The translations under genes were made by a program, and so were the position numbers. Source: Pseudomonadota bacterium (lineage in GTDB: Bacteria; Pseudomonadota; Gammaproteobacteria; Steroidobacterales; GCA-2729495). From it: DNA of 7,624 bases. The notes under the pieces were generated by a model that made no database searches, was not told the DNA's origin, and saw only the letters and a list, made by a program, of their open reading frames with translations. The DNA lies in the NCBI GenBank assembly GCA_030836925.1, contig JAUPLK010000070.1:1-7624 (forward strand), in the 5' to 3' direction. Positions 3,869-7,624 of the stretch are shown one piece after another (position 1 is the first letter of the stretch; each line of letters opens with the position of its first letter).

Positions 3869-6340
3869 ATGAAACGCATTCATGCGCTGATCGCATCGCT
3901 GGTTCTCGCTGCGCTAACCCCGTTGTCGGCAGCTGCCTTCGAGTGGGCGGTATGGGGACCACCGTCCGGCAATACCAGCACGGGGGTATTCAGCAACGGC
4001 CAGCAGGTCACCCTGGGCGCCAATTTCACCGACATCACCGCCGGCGTCGCTGCGGGTGGGGAGTTCACGTCAGACCCGGCGATCCCGGGCCGGCCGGACA
4101 ATACCAATCCGACGTTCCAGCGCATGATGACCGGGGTGCCCTCTACGTTCATGGCGGCCGGCACACTGGTTGCCGCACTGGATCTAGGCGGCATTACGGT
4201 CGACAGCAGTACGACCCTTGGCCTGGCGGATCTCAAGCAGTCGGGGGTGTTCTACACACTGGAACTTCGCGACGCGTCCCTCGCGCTGCTGCCGGTCACC
4301 GGCATCGTGGTCACGCCTTATAACGTGACGTATTCGAACGGTCTCGTCGCAGACCTCAACTCGTTGCTGAACACCACCACATCGCCAGGCCGGTTGAACG
4401 TCGACAACATCCACGACGCCGGTGGCTTCTACAGTCATACCAGTCTCACCACCTTTTCGAACCTGCCGGCGGGGACGCGCTATGTCTCGCTGCGGGCGGG
4501 TTTCGACAACCAGGAGGTGGAAGGCATCCAGGTCTATCTCGGCACCAACGCCGAGGCCACCGTGCTGGTGACCGACTCCAGCGGCGACCTGAACGACCGT
4601 GACATCGTTTTCGGCAACTCCACCGTGAATGTGACCAAGGTGGAGACCGTCACGGTGACCAACAACAGCCTGGTACCGGTGGCCGTCACCATGGGCAATG
4701 ATGTGCTGACGGCTCCGTTCAGCATCGCCGATCCCGGCGACTGCACCATCACGCTGGCGATCGGCGCCGAGTGCACCATCACCATTGCCTATACCCCCAC
4801 CCTGGTCGGCGACCGCAACGACACCTTCACTTTGAAGTTCGATGGCCTCGAGCAGCTGCCCATCAGCGTCTCCGGCACCGGCAGCCTGCCCACCGTGGCG
4901 ATCAGCGATTCGATTGCCCCCGCCAATGACCAGAACCTGCCTTTCGCCAACACGGTACCGGCCGGCGTCAGTGGCACTGCCACGGTGACCTTTACCAATA
5001 CCGACACAGTGGACGTCACCGTGCTGCGGACCAGGGACCTGGCAGCTCCGTTCAGCTTCCAGAATGGCAGTGCCTGCAACCGCACTCTGGAGCCCACCGA
5101 AAGCTGCACGCTCACGGTCATCTTCGAGCCAGGCGCCAGCGGCTCATTTGATGACTATTTCACTCTGGACGTTGCCGGTGCCAGCGAGCGGATTGACGTG
5201 CACGGCAACCCCGGACTGGCCAATGCCGACCTGCAGATCAGCAAGACCGCCGATCACGCCAGCGTCAACCCCGGCCAGAGCGGCTCCGACCTGATCACAT
5301 TCACCCTGACGGCCCGGAATAACGGCCCGGATGCCGCAGCGGCGGTGGTTACCGATCTCCTGCCCGCGGGTCTGAACTTCGTCAGCGCCGCTTCGGGGCA
5401 GGGCAGTTACGATGCGATCACTGGCCAGTGGTCCGTCGGTACCCTGGCCAGCGGCGCCCAGAGCACGCTGGATCTCACCGCCAGGGCCGTGGTTCCGTCC
5501 AGCGGCTGCCTCAACAACACTGCTGCCGTCGCCACCGACCCCGCCGCTGCCGTTGATCAGGCGCCTGCCAACAACAGCGCGTCCTTCATCGTTGGCGCGC
5601 CGGCCTGCGCGGACCTCGCCATCGGCCTGCAGGAGATCGACGAGAACATCGTGGCTGATGGCGGCATCGACTACATCGTGGTGACCCACCGCGTCGAGGT
5701 CCACAACAACGGACCCTCTGCCGCCACTGGCGTGGTGTTGACGCGCCTCAGCTACATCATTGGTGGCAGTGACTACTTCGGCAACTTGCGACCCGAGGAA
5801 CCCGACATCAGCGTAGGTGACCTTGCTGCCGGCCAGACCCGGATTGTCGAGGTGGCGATCTGGGACAATCGGGAGGCTGGTGAGGACATACCCGTTACCT
5901 ACGAACTCGGCGTGACGGCTGCGGAGCCCGATCCCGGTTCCGGAAACAACCTGTACTCAGCCGGCTACCTGGTGCAGCGCGCAGGCGATCGCGGTACCGG
6001 CAGCAATGGCGGTTGCTTCATCGCCACGGCGGCCTATGGTTCTTACCTGGAGCCCGAAGTGATGGTGCTGCGGCACTTCCGTGACCGCCTCCTGCTGACC
6101 AGTTCCACCGGCCGGGCCTTTGTCGCCTGGTACTACCGGGTGTCGCCGCCCCTCGCCGACTACATCGGCCATCGGGAGTGGCTGCGAACCCTGACGCGGG
6201 CGACACTGACGCCGATGGTGTATGCCATCAAGTACCCAGGCAGCGCGGTACTGGTGCTGCTGGCCTTGACGTTGGTGCCGAGTAAACTTCGCTTGCGCAG
6301 TAGAACGAAGTTGCCTGAACCGGATCTCCCGCATGCATGA
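3869..6340 (+). CDS. Large exported choice-of-anchor-D / DUF11 / CFI-box-CTERM protein
   Basis: An 823-residue exported protein, probably surface-attached. In order: a signal peptide (1-23, SAAA before FEWAV); an unrecognised beta-rich domain (about 24-230); two choice-of-anchor-D/ASH-like repeats (about 231-338 and 340-448), each with a cysteine pair 10 residues apart (C292/C302 and C403/C413; period 111 residues); two DUF11-like repeats (about 453-575 and 581-703), each opening with ADL and carrying the NNGP motif; a GGS-rich linker; the CFI-box CFIATAAYGS at 716-725; a helical tail; and a short hydrophobic stretch (about 791-803) with a basic end. CFI-box domains terminate many bacterial surface proteins, but their mechanism is not known to me. 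ATG 3869 is chosen for AGGGGA 8 bp upstream and the immediate signal peptide; the frame is open back to 3734. No enzymatic motif was seen, so an adhesive or structural role is a guess. Confidence 0.85.
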   Translation: MKRIHALIASLVLAALTPLSAAAFEWAVWGPPSGNTSTGVFSNGQQVTLGANFTDITAGVAAGGEFTSDPAIPGRPDNTNPTFQRMMTGVPSTFMAAGTLVAALDLGGITVDSSTTLGLADLKQSGVFYTLELRDASLALLPVTGIVVTPYNVTYSNGLVADLNSLLNTTTSPGRLNVDNIHDAGGFYSHTSLTTFSNLPAGTRYVSLRAGFDNQEVEGIQVYLGTNAEATVLVTDSSGDLNDRDIVFGNSTVNVTKVETVTVTNNSLVPVAVTMGNDVLTAPFSIADPGDCTITLAIGAECTITIAYTPTLVGDRNDTFTLKFDGLEQLPISVSGTGSLPTVAISDSIAPANDQNLPFANTVPAGVSGTATVTFTNTDTVDVTVLRTRDLAAPFSFQNGSACNRTLEPTESCTLTVIFEPGASGSFDDYFTLDVAGASERIDVHGNPGLANADLQISKTADHASVNPGQSGSDLITFTLTARNNGPDAAAAVVTDLLPAGLNFVSAASGQGSYDAITGQWSVGTLASGAQSTLDLTARAVVPSSGCLNNTAAVATDPAAAVDQAPANNSASFIVGAPACADLAIGLQEIDENIVADGGIDYIVVTHRVEVHNNGPSAATGVVLTRLSYIIGGSDYFGNLRPEEPDISVGDLAAGQTRIVEVAIWDNREAGEDIPVTYELGVTAAEPDPGSGNNLYSAGYLVQRAGDRGTGSNGGCFIATAAYGSYLEPEVMVLRHFRDRLLLTSSTGRAFVAWYYRVSPPLADYIGHREWLRTLTRATLTPMVYAIKYPGSAVLVLLALTLVPSKLRLRSRTKLPEPDLPHA

Positions 6341-6716
6341 ATCACCACCACGTCCCGGCACCATGGACGGCCCGGGGCCGCTTTCGGCCCTGGAGCGCAA
6401 GGTACTGACCGCTCTGCTGCGGGGCGAGGGCGAGGCCCTGTCTGCCTTGCGCGCGCAGCTCGCTGCGGCTTCCATCCTGTCGCGTACCCATAGCGGCGTC
6501 GGTTTCATGACCCGCCTGGCGGTACCCGATTCGGCAGCCGTGATTGGACCCGGGGCGGTGCCGCAGCTGCGCCCGGTCCGGGCGCAGCATCCGCAGCTCG
6601 CCGAACCGGCCGAGTTTGTCCTGCAGCTGCGCGAGGGTCGGCTGGCCAGCCTCGAGGCCTTCTGTTTTGCCGGCGGCTGGCCGACTGATGGCGATGGCTT
6701 TCGCTGGGTGGACTGA
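6333..6716 (+). CDS. Conserved hypothetical protein
   Basis: A 127-residue soluble protein without signal peptide or membrane segment. I recognise the pattern of a conserved uncharacterised family of about 130 residues: an N-terminal helix (LSALERKVLTALLRGEGEALSAL), then SRTHSGVGFMTRLAVP (about 50-65), a hydrophobic EFVLQLREGRLASLEAF segment and a C-terminal GGWP...FRWVD. From memory, relatives carry 'SRe.tGvGFfT...vp' and 'G.i..LEg...WP' at these places; no function is known to me. The ATG at 6333 overlaps the end of the preceding gene by 8 bp; ATG 6363 is an alternative start. The overlap suggests translational coupling to the CFI-box gene, though the two products need not act together. Confidence 0.7.
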   Translation: MHESPPRPGTMDGPGPLSALERKVLTALLRGEGEALSALRAQLAAASILSRTHSGVGFMTRLAVPDSAAVIGPGAVPQLRPVRAQHPQLAEPAEFVLQLREGRLASLEAFCFAGGWPTDGDGFRWVD

Positions 6717-6767
6717 GGCCGGCGGCAGCAGGTAACTTAAGGACCCTTTCGCACAGGACACACGCTG

Positions 6768-7154
6768 ATGACGGGATACGGCAGGATGAATCTGGCTGGC
6801 ATGCTGTTGCTGCCGGTGGCCGCCTCGCTGGCGGCATTGATCGTTTTCGGTCCGCGCAGCGATACGCTGCTCACCGTGTTCGCCCTGAACCTCGTGCCGA
6901 TGCTGATCGGCGGCCTCGTGTCCTGGCTGCTGCTGCGCGGAGCCGCACGCGCCGGCAAGGGTCAGGGCATCGCGCTGTGGCCGACGATCATCCCCGCGGT
7001 GCTCGGTGCAGTCTGGTATCTCTTTCGGGCCGTGGCTCCGGATCCCGTGGCACCGGGTGCTGAATACATTGCCGGGCCCCAATACCTGTTGATGGGCGTC
7101 GTCGTGCTCGCCATCATGGCGTGGATCGGCTGCCGGATCGCCCGCGCCCGCTGA
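6768..7154 (+). CDS. Small four-helix membrane protein, unknown function
   Basis: A 128-residue hydrophobic protein with four predicted membrane helices: about residues 9-28 (LAGMLLLPVAASLAALIVFG), 34-56 (VFALNLVPMLIGGLVSWLLL), 68-88 (IALWPTIIPAVLGAVWYLF) and 105-124 (YLLMGVVVLAIMAWIGCRIA). The basic loop RGAARAGKGQG between helices 2 and 3 is probably cytoplasmic. No family motif is recognised. The ATG at 6768 has AGGA (6755-6758) 9 bp upstream; the ATG at residue 7 is an alternative. It lies 51 bp after the preceding gene and 10 bp before the next, so it is probably in the same transcript. Confidence 0.7.
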   Translation: MTGYGRMNLAGMLLLPVAASLAALIVFGPRSDTLLTVFALNLVPMLIGGLVSWLLLRGAARAGKGQGIALWPTIIPAVLGAVWYLFRAVAPDPVAPGAEYIAGPQYLLMGVVVLAIMAWIGCRIARAR

Positions 7155-7164
7155 GCCTTCGTTC

Positions 7165-7624
7165 TTGCGTTTCATTCCCTATGCCGAGGCGCGTCAGCAG
7201 CCGAATATCGTCGTCGACGGTGCGCCGCTGCCCGGCAGCCTGCTGAGCCTTTCGCACTGGCCCAACAATGAGTCGCCCGCTGCGGTCCGGCGCGACACCT
7301 CGACGGCCACGGTGTTCGCCTGGCTGGACCAGCCCGAGCCGAAGATCACCGCGCCCTTCGTCACCAACAATCACTTCGACGAGGACGGCCTGTTCAGCGT
7401 CTTTGCACTGACCGAGCCGCAGCAGGCGCTGGCGGCGCGCGAACTGCTCATCGCGGCCTCGTTTGCCGGCGACTTTGGCGTGGTCCGGCGGCGCGATGCG
7501 GCGCGCCTGTGTTTCATCATCGAGTCGCTGACTGATCCGGCGAGTGGCGCATTGCCGGCGGAAGTCTTTGCCGCACCCGACCGGGTGGTGGCGCTGTATC
7601 AGGCGGTGTTGCCGCTGTTGCCGA
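7165..7624 (+). CDS. DUF6687-like hypothetical protein, 3' end outside the window
   Basis: An open frame of 153 complete codons that continues past the window edge, with no in-frame ATG near the start. Read from TTG 7165 it gives (M)RFIPYAEARQQPNIVVDG, then LSLSHWPNN, FAWLDQPEPKITAP, VTNNHFDEDGLFSVFAL and AGDFGVVRRRDAARLCF. From memory this matches the N-terminus and the 'SNNHFDeDGL.svfAL' core of the DUF6687 family of uncharacterised soluble proteins; the acidic NHFDEDG segment looks like an active or metal site, but no reaction is known to me. The TTG start is supported because these proteins begin M-R-F-x-P-Y, although no clear ribosome binding site is present, which would fit coupling to the gene ending at 7154. 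Confidence 0.75.
   Translation, partial: MRFIPYAEARQQPNIVVDGAPLPGSLLSLSHWPNNESPAAVRRDTSTATVFAWLDQPEPKITAPFVTNNHFDEDGLFSVFALTEPQQALAARELLIAASFAGDFGVVRRRDAARLCFIIESLTDPASGALPAEVFAAPDRVVALYQAVLPLLP

Noticed and set aside
6342..7175. Long minus-strand frame of 277 codons
   Set aside because: It lies opposite two plus-strand genes with ribosome binding sites and sensible products; its translation is low-complexity (Q, H, R, G-rich), as expected for a shadow frame in GC-rich DNA.
1..7624. CRISPR arrays, insertion sequences, transposases or rRNA
   Set aside because: No regularly spaced repeats, no transposase-like protein in any frame, and no rRNA-like sequence were seen.

Overview
The window looks like chromosomal DNA from a GC-rich Gram-negative bacterium, most likely a gammaproteobacterium. 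That placement is inferred from the tRNA gene that encodes its own CCA, the strongly GC-ending codons, and two exported proteins with Gram-negative C-terminal sorting-type tails (PEP-CTERM and CFI-box). No species can be named from the sequence alone.

Layout. (1) Positions 1-1142: a tRNA-Arg(CCG) gene is followed by a roughly 1 kb segment bracketed by a direct repeat. The repeat covers the last bases of the tRNA plus about 19 bp of flank (105-134) and recurs at 1112-1142. Inside lie only a zeta-toxin-like P-loop kinase gene and an overlapping small gene that looks like its antitoxin. There is no integrase, so this resembles a minimal, non-autonomous or decayed tRNA-targeted island carrying a toxin-antitoxin pair. 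(2) Positions 1230-2084: a secreted PEP-CTERM protein, closed by a hairpin terminator. (3) Positions 2085-2479: an intergenic stretch with the terminator, a repeated palindromic motif, a possible small minus-strand ORF and a possible promoter. (4) Positions 2480-3715: a tightly spaced pair, an AhpD/carboxymuconolactone-decarboxylase-family protein and a VTT/TVP38-type membrane protein. (5) Positions 3869-6340: a large exported protein with an unrecognised N-terminal domain, two choice-of-anchor-D-like (ASH-type) repeats, two DUF11-like repeats and a CFI-box C-terminal domain. (6) Positions 6333-7624: three small same-strand genes: a conserved hypothetical overlapping the large gene by 8 bp, a four-helix membrane protein, and a gene cut by the window edge that resembles the DUF6687 family and starts with TTG.

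How the genes relate. The zeta-like kinase and small protein form one addiction-type unit. The PEP-CTERM and CFI-box proteins are both exported and may end at the cell surface, but no exosortase or other sorting enzyme is encoded here. The genes from 3869 onward lie on one strand with short gaps and may be co-transcribed, although no functional link among them can be read from the sequence. The most unusual item is the tRNA-anchored toxin-antitoxin mini-island. All function assignments rest on motif recognition by eye, not on searches.
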